From Caldilineaceae bacterium (GTDB taxonomy: Bacteria > Chloroflexota > Anaerolineae > Caldilineales > Caldilineaceae), in the NCBI GenBank assembly GCA_026708085.1, contig JAPOVP010000162.1, positions 1-64,000 of the forward strand: a stretch of 64,000 bases of DNA, written 5' to 3'. The notes beneath the pieces were generated by a model. It saw only the letters and a program-made list of their open reading frames with translations. It ran no database searches and was not told where the DNA came from. Shown in pieces: positions 1 through 8,369 of the stretch (the first letter of the stretch is position 1; every line of letters begins with the position of its first letter). Both the position numbers and the translations under genes were made by a program.

Positions 1-80
1 GGCGTTGCGGGGGCGGAGCCCCCGCACAAGGGAGGCCGCTTGCGGCCGACCGCCCAGAACTGCAGTGGTCAGTGGTCAGA
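1..80 (+). repeat. Dispersed two-hairpin repeat, copy 1
   Basis: This GC-rich segment opens with GGCGTTGCGG, has a perfect 8-bp hairpin at 7-25 (arms GCGGGGGC and GCCCCCGC, loop GGA), then ACAAGGGAGG, a second hairpin (GGCCGC/GCGGCC) and the tail AACTGCAGTGGTCAGTGGTCAG. A second copy lies at 31716-31810. The first hairpin differs between copies by a compensatory C-G to G-C swap, so the paired structure is kept. No protein is supported here. The left edge of the element may lie outside the window. Confidence 0.75.
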
Positions 81-268
81 GAATGCGCATCGTCTGCCTC
101 AGAGCTTCAGAGGGACGGGACATGGCCCTGTTGCGACCCGATGTATACGAGAGTTCGGCGCCATTTGGGGATGGACTCGCGTGGGCGTTCCTCTTGACCA
201 GCGGCCAGTCACTACAGTAGAATGCGCCGAAACGGCTGGAAGCATTCCCACAACCAGGAGAGCGGAGC

Positions 269-1651
269 ATGGCAGAGTACCAAGACTATCTTGAGTCTAA
301 CCAGGAACGGTTTGTAGAAGAGTTGATTGAATTCCTGCGTATTCCCAGCATTTCAGCTCTGCCCGAACGCGCCAAGGACGTGGCGCGCGCCGGACACTGG
401 GTCGCTCGGCGACTGACGGCCGCGGGCGTGGAGAACGTAGAGGTGCTGCCTACGGAAGGCCACCCCGTCGTCTACGGTGACTGGTTGCACGCGCCGGGCA
501 AGCCTACAGTACTCATCTACGGCCACTTCGACGTGCAGCCGGTCGATCCGGTTGAACTGTGGACAAACCCACCTTTTGAGCCCACAATCAGAGAGGACCG
601 GGTCTATGCTCGCGGGGCATCTGACGACAAAGGAAACATGCTGGCCCCAATCCTTGCGGTTGAGGCACTACTGCAAAGCGAGGGTGCCTTACCGGTTAAT
701 CTGAAGCTCTGTTTCGAAGGCCAGGAGGAGATCGGCAGTCCACATATTCCCGATTTCATGCCGCCACACAGGGAGCGCTTTGCCAGTGACCTTGCTGTCA
801 GCGCCGATGGCGGGCAGTTCAGCGAGACCGAGCCGATCCTGCTCATGTCGCTGCGGGGCGTATGCGGACTGCAGATTGATGTACATGGTGCATCGTCAGA
901 CCTCCACTCCGGGTTACATGGGGGCCGTATCCAGAATCCGATTCACGCTCTGACCCAGATTCTGGGTTCGTTGCGCAGGGCCGACGGCTCGGTAGCCGTT
1001 GAGGGCTTCTATGATGAAGTGGTGGAGCTAACGGCCGAAGAGCGCGCTGCAGTCGCCCGTGTTCCATTTGACGGGGACAACTATCTTGAGGGGCTCGGAC
1101 TGACGGAGGAGTTTGGTGAACCGGGATACACGAACCGTGAACGCGGCTGGGTTCGACCAACGTTGGAGATGAACGGTATCTGGGGGGGCTTCCAGGAAGA
1201 GGGGATCAAGACAGTGCTTCCCAACTCTGCACACGCCAAAATCACCTGCCGCCTGGTAGCCAACCAGGATCCCGCCCGCATCATCGAACTGCTGACGGAA
1301 CATATCACACAGAATGCGCCGCAGGGCGTGACGGTCTCGGTGACGCCGCTGTCGATTTTAGGTCGACCTTACAGCATATCAGCAGACCACTGGGGCAACA
1401 GGGTCGCGTCCGCAGTGCTGAAAGAGATGTACGGCCGTGAGCCCTACCAGACCCGAAGCGGCGGCAGCATCCCCATCACAGGTGTGTTTCAGGAACAGCT
1501 GGGAGTGGACACGATCAGTTTTGGATTCGGCATCGAAGACGAGAATTACCATGCTCCGGACGAGTTTTTCCGCCTGGCCAGTTTCCGCAAGGGACAGGCT
1601 GCCTATTGCAAATTGCTGCACAAACTTGGGGAGTCGTCGCCACAAGGCTGA
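269..1651 (+). CDS. M20 family dipeptidase
   Basis: This is a cytosolic zinc metallopeptidase of the M20/M25/M40 family, most like the dipeptidase branch that hydrolyses small peptides. The first metal/catalytic motif YGHFDVQPVDP is near residues 90-100, followed by ARGASDDKG with a metal-binding Asp. EGQEEIGS carries the general-base glutamates. A central dimerisation domain (SSDLHSGLHGG) follows, and the late HAPDEF supplies the C-terminal metal ligand. At 460 aa it has the full family length. AGGAGAGCGG just before the ATG is a good ribosome binding site. It stands alone, convergent with the DUF212 gene. Family is certain; the substrate is not visible. Confidence 0.93.
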   Translation: MAEYQDYLESNQERFVEELIEFLRIPSISALPERAKDVARAGHWVARRLTAAGVENVEVLPTEGHPVVYGDWLHAPGKPTVLIYGHFDVQPVDPVELWTNPPFEPTIREDRVYARGASDDKGNMLAPILAVEALLQSEGALPVNLKLCFEGQEEIGSPHIPDFMPPHRERFASDLAVSADGGQFSETEPILLMSLRGVCGLQIDVHGASSDLHSGLHGGRIQNPIHALTQILGSLRRADGSVAVEGFYDEVVELTAEERAAVARVPFDGDNYLEGLGLTEEFGEPGYTNRERGWVRPTLEMNGIWGGFQEEGIKTVLPNSAHAKITCRLVANQDPARIIELLTEHITQNAPQGVTVSVTPLSILGRPYSISADHWGNRVASAVLKEMYGREPYQTRSGGSIPITGVFQEQLGVDTISFGFGIEDENYHAPDEFFRLASFRKGQAAYCKLLHKLGESSPQG

Positions 1652-1680
1652 GATGGAAACGAAGGGGGTTCAGCAGCTAT

Positions 1681-2127
1681 TCAGGAGGCGAATTGAAACC
1701 ACAATACTGTGTAGAGAATGCCGATTAGCGCGCCGACGTACACCTCCGTAGGTGAGTGGCCGATCAGTTCCTTCAACTCCTCTTCGCTGACGGGCTGACC
1801 GGTGAAGAGCTCGCGCAGGATTTGATTCAGGACCTTGGCCTGCTTCCCGGCGGCTTGGCGCACACCGGTGGCGTCGTACATGACGACCAGAGCGAAGATA
1901 GCGGCCAAAGCGAAGATGTCGCTGCGGGGACCGGAGCGATAGCCGATGGCGGAGACCAGACTACAGACCATAGCGGCATGGCTGCTGGGCATACCCCCCG
2001 CACGGGCCAGCACGCGCAGGTCGAAGTCGCGCCGCAAAACCCATTCAAATAGAAATTTGTAGAGTTGCACGAGCAGACCGGCGGTCAGAGGAAGCCAGAT
2101 GATGGAACTGTTACCCAGTAGTTGCAT
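1681..2127 (-). CDS. Divergent PAP2 family membrane protein (DUF212)
   Basis: This 148-aa integral membrane protein belongs to the DUF212 family, a distant branch of acid phosphatase/vanadium haloperoxidase-like proteins. The conserved GGMPSSHAA segment lies near residues 44-52 and GHSPTEV near 128-134; these are the family's phosphate-site-like motifs. Hydrophobic segments are visible near residues 7-27, 53-62, 72-85 and 131-146. It follows xseB with 4 bases between them, so the two are probably co-transcribed. The enzymatic role of this branch is unproven. Confidence 0.85.
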   Translation of the reverse strand: MQLLGNSSIIWLPLTAGLLVQLYKFLFEWVLRRDFDLRVLARAGGMPSSHAAMVCSLVSAIGYRSGPRSDIFALAAIFALVVMYDATGVRQAAGKQAKVLNQILRELFTGQPVSEEELKELIGHSPTEVYVGALIGILYTVLWFQFAS

Positions 2128-2131
2128 CTGT

Positions 2132-2383
2132 CTACGGGTCCGACGTGTCGCTCAACTCGGTCAGGGTGCCGTCCGGCTCCCATTTCCTGACTCGCAGCTC
2201 AGCCTTTTCGAGTAGAACTCCACAGCGTGCGGCCAGTTTCACACCTGCTTCATACAGGTCCAGTGAATCGGCGAGGGGTAGATCGGCGGCTTCAAGACGC
2301 TCCAGGATCGATTGCAGCTGGGCGTAGCTTTCTTCATACGGGAGTTCGGCGGCCTGATCGGATCCGCTGTTCTGATTTTCCAT
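2132..2383 (-). CDS. xseB: Exodeoxyribonuclease VII small subunit
   Basis: XseB is the small subunit of exonuclease VII, which degrades single-stranded DNA with the XseA large subunit. The core YEESYAQLQSILERLEAADLPL, then SLDLYEAG, is the typical helical hairpin. I place the start at the internal ATG at 2383, giving 83 aa (normal for the family): AAGGAAGG sits directly before it, while the ATG at 2416 has no ribosome binding site and overlaps a likely -10 element. XseA is not in the window. It probably forms a transcription unit with the DUF212 gene downstream. Confidence 0.88.
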   Translation of the reverse strand: MENQNSGSDQAAELPYEESYAQLQSILERLEAADLPLADSLDLYEAGVKLAARCGVLLEKAELRVRKWEPDGTLTELSDTSDP

Positions 2384-2417
2384 TTCCTTCCTTTCGGTAC
2401 CAGCCAATTCTGGCATC

Positions 2418-2426
2418 AGTATACCA
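2418..2426 (-). promoter_or_regulatory. Possible extended -10 promoter of xseB
   Basis: On the minus strand, TGG followed directly by TATACT forms an extended -10 (TGn) element about 35 bases before the preferred xseB start. No good -35 is seen at the usual distance. This site overlaps the alternative upstream ATG and is one reason for choosing the internal start. Confidence 0.35.
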
Positions 2427-2606
2427 GAGGCAGCAGAGGTTTCGGCAATGGAGATGCGGGCCCTAAGATCCTACTATTGTTCGTGCCGGAACTGGCCCAT
2501 GGCAGGTGATAGGCGGTAGAATCTGGCGACGGCACATCAGATGACTTCGACAATAATTCGGTGGCCATCTTCGAGAAAGAGGGCGGCCAGGAACAAGGGT
2601 TGAACG

Positions 2607-3464
2607 ATGGAGGACCAGATGGTCGACAACGGCAAATTTCGACCGGCGGTAGTGATTCTTGAGCCGGACCTGTTTTTCTCGGTCAGGTTGGAGGACGTGG
2701 TGCGAGCGGCGGGAGGCGAACCGTTCACTATCGATGAAGCGGACCAATTTGTAGCTGCCGTTGCGCGTACCTTCCCGGTACTGGCACTGCTTGATCTGAA
2801 GTCTCCCGGAGACTGGGAAGCAGCTGTCCGCCAGTGCAAGGTCAAGCCGCACACGCGCCTGGTTCCGATCTATGCTTTCGGCAGCCATGTTGACGTTGAG
2901 ACGCTGAAGCGCGCGCGCAGGGCCGGGGCAGATCATGCCTGGGCGCGCAGCCGTATGATGGAGGAGTTGGTGTCGGTGGTTGACCGGCACATACACCCTC
3001 CGGTTCGTCATCCGGAAGGCTGGGACGACCTGCCAGGCCGCGCGGCGGTGGCCGGGCTGCTTGCCTTCAACATGGGACAGTACTTCGAACAGCACGAGTA
3101 TCTGGAGCTGGCGTGGAACGAGGAAACGCGTGAGGTACGGGACCTGTACCAGGGCATCTTGCAGGTCGGGGTAGCCTTTCTTCAGATGGAGCGAAGCAAC
3201 CGGCGGGGCGCACTGAAGATGTTTCGCCGCGGTCTGCCGAAGCTGCGGGGTGTGGCCAACGTGTGCCAGGGGATCGAGGTAGGGGCATTTCGTGCGGCTT
3301 CCGAGCAGATTCATCGCGAGCTGTCTGAGCAAGGACCCGAGGAACCTGTCCTGGCACCCGGGACTTCTTTTCCCAATGTGGAGTTTGACAACCCTTATGA
3401 GGCAGCCACGCCTGAAGATCTTGGGATTATCCTACCAGGTGAAGGAGAAGAAGATTCGGCTTGA
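2607..3464 (+). CDS. Receiver-like domain fused to DUF309
   Basis: This 285-aa protein has two parts. Residues 12-125 look like a response-regulator receiver: an acidic pocket at VVILEPDLF, a candidate phospho-acceptor Asp in LALLDLKSP, and a late KRARRAGADH helix. Residues about 150-220 are a DUF309 helical domain, including NMGQYFEQHEYLELAW, YQGILQVGVAFLQMERSNRRGA and MFRRGLPKL. The tail is acidic. DUF309 proteins have no settled function. The fusion suggests a phospho-regulated or pseudo-receiver-controlled helical bundle, which is inference. The gene stands alone. Confidence 0.75.
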   Translation: MEDQMVDNGKFRPAVVILEPDLFFSVRLEDVVRAAGGEPFTIDEADQFVAAVARTFPVLALLDLKSPGDWEAAVRQCKVKPHTRLVPIYAFGSHVDVETLKRARRAGADHAWARSRMMEELVSVVDRHIHPPVRHPEGWDDLPGRAAVAGLLAFNMGQYFEQHEYLELAWNEETREVRDLYQGILQVGVAFLQMERSNRRGALKMFRRGLPKLRGVANVCQGIEVGAFRAASEQIHRELSEQGPEEPVLAPGTSFPNVEFDNPYEAATPEDLGIILPGEGEEDSA

Positions 3465-3556
3465 GAAGAAGCAACATCCCTTAAGCCGACTGGTATTTGC
3501 TTTCCCGAAATGGGTTAAGGGGGGAAACTTTTCGGAGGGGGGCGTACCCCCAAGCG

Positions 3557-3886
3557 CTACTCCTTCAGATCTGCCCTGCGACCGTGCCGCGACAGGTAAA
3601 GCGTTGCGGCTGGGAACTTATGGTTGCTGAGCAGGAGGCCCCGTTCCTCCAGCCCCCGGACTTCCTGTTCCGGGACCTGGGCGGCGTCACCGCAAAGAGG
3701 ATGGAGACGGTATTCCTTTCCGCCGTCCAGATAGCGGTGGGACTTCAGGGTGGCGCCGTCCAGCAGCGATCGCAGAATATGTTTCTGCACGGGGGAAAGT
3801 CCTCTTTGAGGCGAAGGAGGTCTGAGGGTCCTGCTTGCGGCCAACAGGCTTTGGCGCAACTTCGCAGCGGTGGAGCGAAGATTCAT
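3557..3886 (-). CDS. Small conserved-looking protein, unknown
   Basis: I do not recognise this 109-aa basic protein. The central part SPVQKHILRSLLDG, then KSHRYLDGGKEYRLHPL, then VRGLEERGLL resembles a small winged-helix-like fold with a following strand, but this is only an impression. Its ATG overlaps the stop of the 68-aa gene upstream (ATGA), which argues for translational coupling and for both being real. It is the last gene of the minus-strand run that begins with the SufR-like regulator. Confidence 0.5.
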   Translation of the reverse strand: MNLRSTAAKLRQSLLAASRTLRPPSPQRGLSPVQKHILRSLLDGATLKSHRYLDGGKEYRLHPLCGDAAQVPEQEVRGLEERGLLLSNHKFPAATLYLSRHGRRADLKE

Positions 3887-4089
3887 CCCAGCTGGTGGAC
3901 GTGCTCTTGCAGCTTGCGCTGGCTGATCTTTATGTACCGATCAGCTCTGACCTGGGCCATCTCCTCGTCTGTCAGACGCAAGCGCAGAATGTCGAGAGCG
4001 TCTTCGGGGCTCTGGCCGTAGGCAAGTTTTTTCTTGCCATTCTTCAAGTCGAACAGGTACATGTAGTGGGGATTGGAAAAGCTGCTCAT
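3883..4089 (-). CDS. Small protein, unknown, coupled to its neighbour
   Basis: This 68-aa protein has a compact, plausible amino-acid makeup: HYMYLFDLKNGKKKLAYG, then EDALDILRLRLTDEEMAQV, then a basic helical end. It starts 4 bases after the radical-SAM gene and its stop overlaps the start of the next gene, so it sits inside a tightly packed operon. I do not know a family for it. The context suggests an accessory to the radical-SAM enzyme, but nothing in the sequence shows this. Confidence 0.55.
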   Translation of the reverse strand: MSSFSNPHYMYLFDLKNGKKKLAYGQSPEDALDILRLRLTDEEMAQVRADRYIKISQRKLQEHVHQLG

Positions 4090-4092
4090 CGG

Positions 4093-5565
4093 TCAGGCCT
4101 TGACCAGCGCCTGCTGGTACATTCCGTCATAGCCCCGTTGCCGCTGCTCCTCTGACAGACCGCGATTCACCTCCGCATCGTACTTTCCGGCCAGCAGTTC
4201 GCGGTAGAAGCCGTAGTTGACGCCCTTAACTTTTTCATCGTCCGGGAATCGGTGATAGTTGTCCTTGCTCATCAGGCTTTTTCCCTCGGCGATCAGCTGG
4301 AAGCCCAGTGCCGAGCCAGGGTAGGGGGCGTAGTAGGAGATGGACGGGAACACACGCTTCATGCGTTTGAGCATGCGCATCGTTTTGAAGGCGTCCTCGT
4401 CGGTTTCGCCCGGTATGCCGAGCATGATGTTCGACCAGAAGACAGGCGGCTCTTTCCCTTCCGCTATCATCTCATCCCCCAGGCGGTTGACCAGATCGAT
4501 GGCGAAGTTATTGTCCTCCTCGGTGCATTCCTTATTGAGCAGCTTCAGAATGCGGTCACTTCCAGACTCAAAGCCGATCGAGATGAGGTTCCAGTTGGTC
4601 TCGCGCACCAAGGCGGTGAACAGGTCGGGCCACTGGCGCACGGTGTCGGCGCGGCCGGCTGCCCAGTATGGCCACAGTTTATTGGCGCGGCGGGGGTACT
4701 GTTCGATCCATTCCTGCAGCCACTTGGGGTTCTGGAAGAACATTGAGTCGTGGATCACCACTGAGCCCACTCCGTACTTCTCGTCGAGCTCGTTGAGTTC
4801 GTCAATGATCATGGAAACGGGGCGACGTCCCATGTTGGGGATATAGGATGCCTCATTGCAGAAAACGCATTGCCAAGGGCAGACTCTGCTGGTGATGATG
4901 GTGGCGACAGGCGGGGGTCCCCAGCCGCACTCCGGCTCCATCGGCCAGTTGAAGTTACGCTCCAGCTTCAGGGCGCGCACAGCCCTCCTCGGCCGGGCAT
5001 TGGCGAGCGCTTCCTTCCAGTTGGCGGGTTTGGGCCAAAGCTCGCGGTCAATCTGCGGCCAGTCGGCCATAGAACGGGAGCCCTGCCCGAGGAACACTCT
5101 CGGAAAGCTCCCAGGGTCCCGAACCAGGTCGAGTATGACTTCTTCACCGGCCCCCTGGCAAATCTTGTCGAAGGCCTCGACCTCGGCCATTTCATCCGGC
5201 GCGACCGTCGCGTGCATGCCGCCGGCCAGTACGAGGCCATCGGGGTTGATCTCCTTGAAGATCCGGGCAGCCTTAAGAGCGACAGGAAAGGTGTAGCTGC
5301 GCACGTTCATCAGGGCCATCTTGTAGCCGCGAAGTTTGGGCGCCAGCTGCTCCCACGAGGTGACGGCCCGCGTGGAAACGATGTCGGTCTGCAGGCCGTT
5401 CTGGTGCATGATGGTGCGCAAGAGACCGAGCCCGTGGTCCTGCCATTGCTCGTGGGGACCCTGTGGGTACACCAAGTCACCCAGATCGCCCAGGTCTATC
5501 CAGATGATGTCGCTCTCACGTTTCCCGCTACCTTGCCAGTTCAACTTCAACAAATGCTCCTCCAA
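4093..5565 (-). CDS. B12-binding-domain radical SAM protein
   Basis: This 490-aa enzyme has an N-terminal cobalamin-binding-like Rossmann region (about 20-150, with LVLAGGMHATVAPDEM and CQGAGEE) and a radical SAM barrel whose 4Fe-4S ligands are C229, C233 and C236 in CPWQCVFC. Later segments (LISIGFESGSDRILKLLNK; SNIMLGIPGETDED) are the typical SAM-binding parts of the BchE/hopanoid/methyltransferase-like class. The substrate cannot be read from the sequence. It follows a rhodanese and Fe-S genes on the same strand, which fits a need for Fe-S and sulfur supply. Confidence 0.88.
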   Translation of the reverse strand: MEEHLLKLNWQGSGKRESDIIWIDLGDLGDLVYPQGPHEQWQDHGLGLLRTIMHQNGLQTDIVSTRAVTSWEQLAPKLRGYKMALMNVRSYTFPVALKAARIFKEINPDGLVLAGGMHATVAPDEMAEVEAFDKICQGAGEEVILDLVRDPGSFPRVFLGQGSRSMADWPQIDRELWPKPANWKEALANARPRRAVRALKLERNFNWPMEPECGWGPPPVATIITSRVCPWQCVFCNEASYIPNMGRRPVSMIIDELNELDEKYGVGSVVIHDSMFFQNPKWLQEWIEQYPRRANKLWPYWAAGRADTVRQWPDLFTALVRETNWNLISIGFESGSDRILKLLNKECTEEDNNFAIDLVNRLGDEMIAEGKEPPVFWSNIMLGIPGETDEDAFKTMRMLKRMKRVFPSISYYAPYPGSALGFQLIAEGKSLMSKDNYHRFPDDEKVKGVNYGFYRELLAGKYDAEVNRGLSEEQRQRGYDGMYQQALVKA

Positions 5566-5656
5566 CTTTCAATACGGACCGAGTCAGATCCCTCGATATT
5601 GCCGACTCTCGGCATGTCGCCAGCTCTCCGATCGCCTGAAAAGGCAATGGGATGTT

Positions 5657-6028
5657 TTACATACTGGCATATTTGCCGACCGACTCATCGATTTCGTCGG
5701 CCCAGGCATCGATGCCCCCCGCCATACTGACAGCATTAGACCAGCCCTGTTGGCGCAGAAAGACGGTCACCTGCGCGCTGCGCAGTCCTTTGTGACAGAA
5801 CAGGACCACGTCCAAATCCTTGTCCTGGCGCAAGTCCTCCGGTAAGGCGTCGAGACGCCGTTGGCGAAGCTCGCTCAAAGGCATGTTGATGAAATCTCCG
5901 TCAGGGAGACTGGCCAGTTCAAGTTCATTCAGTTCACGCACGTCGACCAGCAGGAATTCAGTATCGTCCTTTTGTTTTGCGGCGACGTCGTGCACGGTGA
6001 CTTCCGGAGCGCCATACGGATTGGGCAT
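5657..6028 (-). CDS. Rhodanese-like sulfurtransferase
   Basis: This is a single-domain rhodanese of 123 aa. The active-site loop CHKGLRS places the catalytic cysteine at residue 78, and the N-terminal FLLVDVRELNE and C-terminal GGIDAWADE are the usual flanking motifs. Such proteins carry persulfide sulfur. Between DUF2203 and the radical-SAM gene, downstream of an A-type Fe-S carrier and MoaA, it may feed sulfur to cluster or cofactor assembly. That role is inferred from position only. Confidence 0.9.
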   Translation of the reverse strand: MPNPYGAPEVTVHDVAAKQKDDTEFLLVDVRELNELELASLPDGDFINMPLSELRQRRLDALPEDLRQDKDLDVVLFCHKGLRSAQVTVFLRQQGWSNAVSMAGGIDAWADEIDESVGKYASM

Positions 6029-6115
6029 CGTCTTGACTCACGTTTTCTTGTTTCTGCTGTCAAGGAAAATGAAAAGGGAAAAAGTGCTGGGGGCGGGGAT
6101 TCACCCGAATTGTAT

Positions 6116-6508
6116 TCAGAAGTCCTCGGGATCAATAGGTTGACGGCCACCGAAACCGGCGTTGACGTCATGCCAGAATGAGAGATCCTCTTCGCCGTGT
6201 TTCCAACAGAGATAGACTTCGCGCCCGTTGCGAATAGACAGGAAATCAATGAGACCCATGTCGATATCCTTCACCAGGATTCCCATCTTCAGGATACCCT
6301 TTACTCCTGTTTCCAGTTTATCAAATTGGGAGTAGACGGATCCTGCGGCGACGTTGCCGCCGTTGTGGGCAGCCTTCTGCAGCACGGGCCAGATTTCGGG
6401 ACGCAGACGGAGGATCTCACTGCGCGCCTCCTGAACCTGGGACATCAGGGCCTTTACGACTGGAAGCGCAGCTCTTGCCTCTTTCAATGTGTAATAGCGG
6501 GCCTGCAT
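6116..6508 (-). CDS. DUF2203 family protein
   Basis: This 130-aa protein fits DUF2203: it begins with YTLKEARAALPVVKALM, continues with a long helix, then KGILKMGILVKDIDMGLIDF, and ends in YLCWKHGEEDLSFWHDVNAGFGGRQPI. The family has no established function. It often appears beside Fe-S or tRNA genes; here it lies between the A-type carrier and the rhodanese in one minus-strand run. Confidence 0.85.
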   Translation of the reverse strand: MQARYYTLKEARAALPVVKALMSQVQEARSEILRLRPEIWPVLQKAAHNGGNVAAGSVYSQFDKLETGVKGILKMGILVKDIDMGLIDFLSIRNGREVYLCWKHGEEDLSFWHDVNAGFGGRQPIDPEDF

Positions 6509-6631
6509 AGCACTCCAACCCGGTCAGGGCAAAGCGGTCAGACCAGGCTGCCCGCCCGTTATTGCGACGGGCAACCTGTCCATTTGAGGACTCTACTTTG
6601 CCTCTGCCGACTCACATCTTTGGGTCAGCGG

Positions 6632-7048
6632 CTAGTGGCCGCAGCCGCTGCCGCAGCCCGCGCCGGCCGCCGCGCCGGCAGGGGCGCCACTGGTGCGGAA
6701 GCTGCTCCCGCAACCGCACGAGCTTACGGCATTGGGGTTTTCGATGTGAAATCCGCCGCCCATCAGGTTGTCTATGTAGTCGATGCTGGAGCCGCCAACA
6801 TAGAAGAAACTGGTCGGGTCGACGACAACGCGCAGGCCGAACTGCTCAAAGACCTGATCGGCTTCCTGGATGTCGTCATCAAAGGTCATGCCGTACTGCA
6901 TGCCTCCACAGCCGCCGCCCTTGACAAAGACTCGCAACGCGTGCGACTCCCGCAGGCCCTTCTGTTCGAGGATACCGCCCAGTTTCTCGGCTGCGGTCTC
7001 GGTAAGTGAAATCGTCTTTGTCGCCGTGTCGGTCAGAGTAATGTCCAT
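6632..7048 (-). CDS. A-type iron-sulfur carrier (HesB/IscA/ErpA)
   Basis: A-type carriers hand 2Fe-2S or 4Fe-4S clusters to target enzymes. The three conserved cysteines are present: one in GGGCGGMQYGM (near residue 49) and two in the CGCG motif near residues 113-115. Family members normally end just after CGCG-SSF. This one continues for about 20 residues of Gly/Ala with two more cysteines and a terminal His (CGSGCGH). The operon gives likely clients: MoaA and the B12/radical-SAM enzyme. Which of ErpA, IscA or SufA it corresponds to is not decidable. Confidence 0.92.
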   Translation of the reverse strand: MDITLTDTATKTISLTETAAEKLGGILEQKGLRESHALRVFVKGGGCGGMQYGMTFDDDIQEADQVFEQFGLRVVVDPTSFFYVGGSSIDYIDNLMGGGFHIENPNAVSSCGCGSSFRTSGAPAGAAAGAGCGSGCGH

Positions 7049-7204
7049 CAGAGTCTCCTTAAGGATGTTGATAAAACTGACTTGATTTCACGATTGGAAC
7101 TTCGTCGTTTGCACAGGTATTCAGGCCCATGTTCGGACCGGGAGTAAACCTGCTCTCACTTTTCAACTTTGACGGAACCAGATACAGCCCCAGTCTGCTC
7201 CCAA

Positions 7205-8335
7205 TCAACCACCGATCTGGTTCATGGCCCGATCTTCGGCGAAGACGCCTGAAGCCAGTCCGTGGCCCCACGGTTTATGAAACGCGCCTTCTTTCATCAG
7301 TGAACGAATCTTATCGAAATCAGCTCCACCGCGCAAGGGGGACAGCAGGTCGACCTCGTCATCGCGAAGAAGACAGAGCCGCAGTTTTCCGTCTGCGGTC
7401 AGACGCACGCGGCCGCAGCCCTGGCAGAAAGGTTCTGTGACGCTACTGATGAACCCAAGCGTGCCGGCAGCTCCAGGGATCCGAAATGGACGGCTCGGAT
7501 CGACGAAGTCGTAGCTGGCCTCTTCAAGCTCGCCGAAGACCGACTCGACCCTCTGGCGGATCTCTCTGAACGAGACGACGTGGCTTAGCTGGAAGTCGCT
7601 GACCTCTCCAAACGGCATCAACTCGATGAAGCGGACTTCCCAGTCGTTTTCCATCGTCAGACCGGCCAGATCGATGACGTCCTCCTCGTTAAAGCCGCGG
7701 GTAACGACACAGTTCAATTTGATAGGACGCAACGCGGCTCTTTCGGCGGCCTCGATGCCGCGCCAGACGTCATCGATATCACCCCAGCGCGTAATGCGGC
7801 GGAAGCGGTCAGGATCGATGGTATCGATGCTGATGTTCACCCTATTCAGCCCGGCATCTGCAAGAGGCTGCGCAAGCTCCTGCAGGAGCAGTGCATTGGT
7901 GGTCATGGCCACGTCGCGAATGCCGGGAACATTGGAAATCCGGTGCACCAAGTCCACTACGCCAGGGCGAATTGTCGGTTCGCCGCCGGTCAGGCGTATC
8001 TTGTCCACGCCGAGGCTGGCGGCGACATTGACCAGAAAGATGATCTCGTCGTCCGACATCAACTCGTGACGGGGACGGAACTGCATTATTTCAGGCATAC
8101 AATATACGCAGCGCAAATTGCAGGCGTCGGTCAGACTTATGCGCAAATAGCGGACGCGGCGGCCATAGCTATCGTGGGTCGGCTCTGTCATCGCTGCCAG
8201 TGCCTCGGCGCCCGGCGGAGGGGACAGAGTTACGCTGCCATATTTAGTCCGATGTTTCTGCCCGTTCTGCCCGACCGCTGCCGCTTCGGCCAAGGGCAGT
8301 TCCTGCAGATTGGGATTGCGTAGTGTCGTCGGCAT
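7205..8335 (-). CDS. moaA: GTP 3',8-cyclase MoaA
   Basis: MoaA makes the first intermediate of molybdopterin from GTP using two 4Fe-4S clusters. The N-terminal cluster ligands are C72, C76 and C79 in CNLRCVYC. The C-terminal cluster motif is CQGCGRVRLTADGKLRLC, and the protein ends in the required Gly-Gly. About 50 residues precede the conserved DSYGRRVRYLRIS; the ATG at 8191 would give a more normal length, but neither start has a strong ribosome binding site. It lies between the SufR-like regulator and the A-type carrier. No other moa genes are in the window. Confidence 0.95.
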   Translation of the reverse strand: MPTTLRNPNLQELPLAEAAAVGQNGQKHRTKYGSVTLSPPPGAEALAAMTEPTHDSYGRRVRYLRISLTDACNLRCVYCMPEIMQFRPRHELMSDDEIIFLVNVAASLGVDKIRLTGGEPTIRPGVVDLVHRISNVPGIRDVAMTTNALLLQELAQPLADAGLNRVNISIDTIDPDRFRRITRWGDIDDVWRGIEAAERAALRPIKLNCVVTRGFNEEDVIDLAGLTMENDWEVRFIELMPFGEVSDFQLSHVVSFREIRQRVESVFGELEEASYDFVDPSRPFRIPGAAGTLGFISSVTEPFCQGCGRVRLTADGKLRLCLLRDDEVDLLSPLRGGADFDKIRSLMKEGAFHKPWGHGLASGVFAEDRAMNQIGG

Positions 8336-8369
8336 ACTTGCAGATTTCCAATGAGGACCGTTTTTCTAG

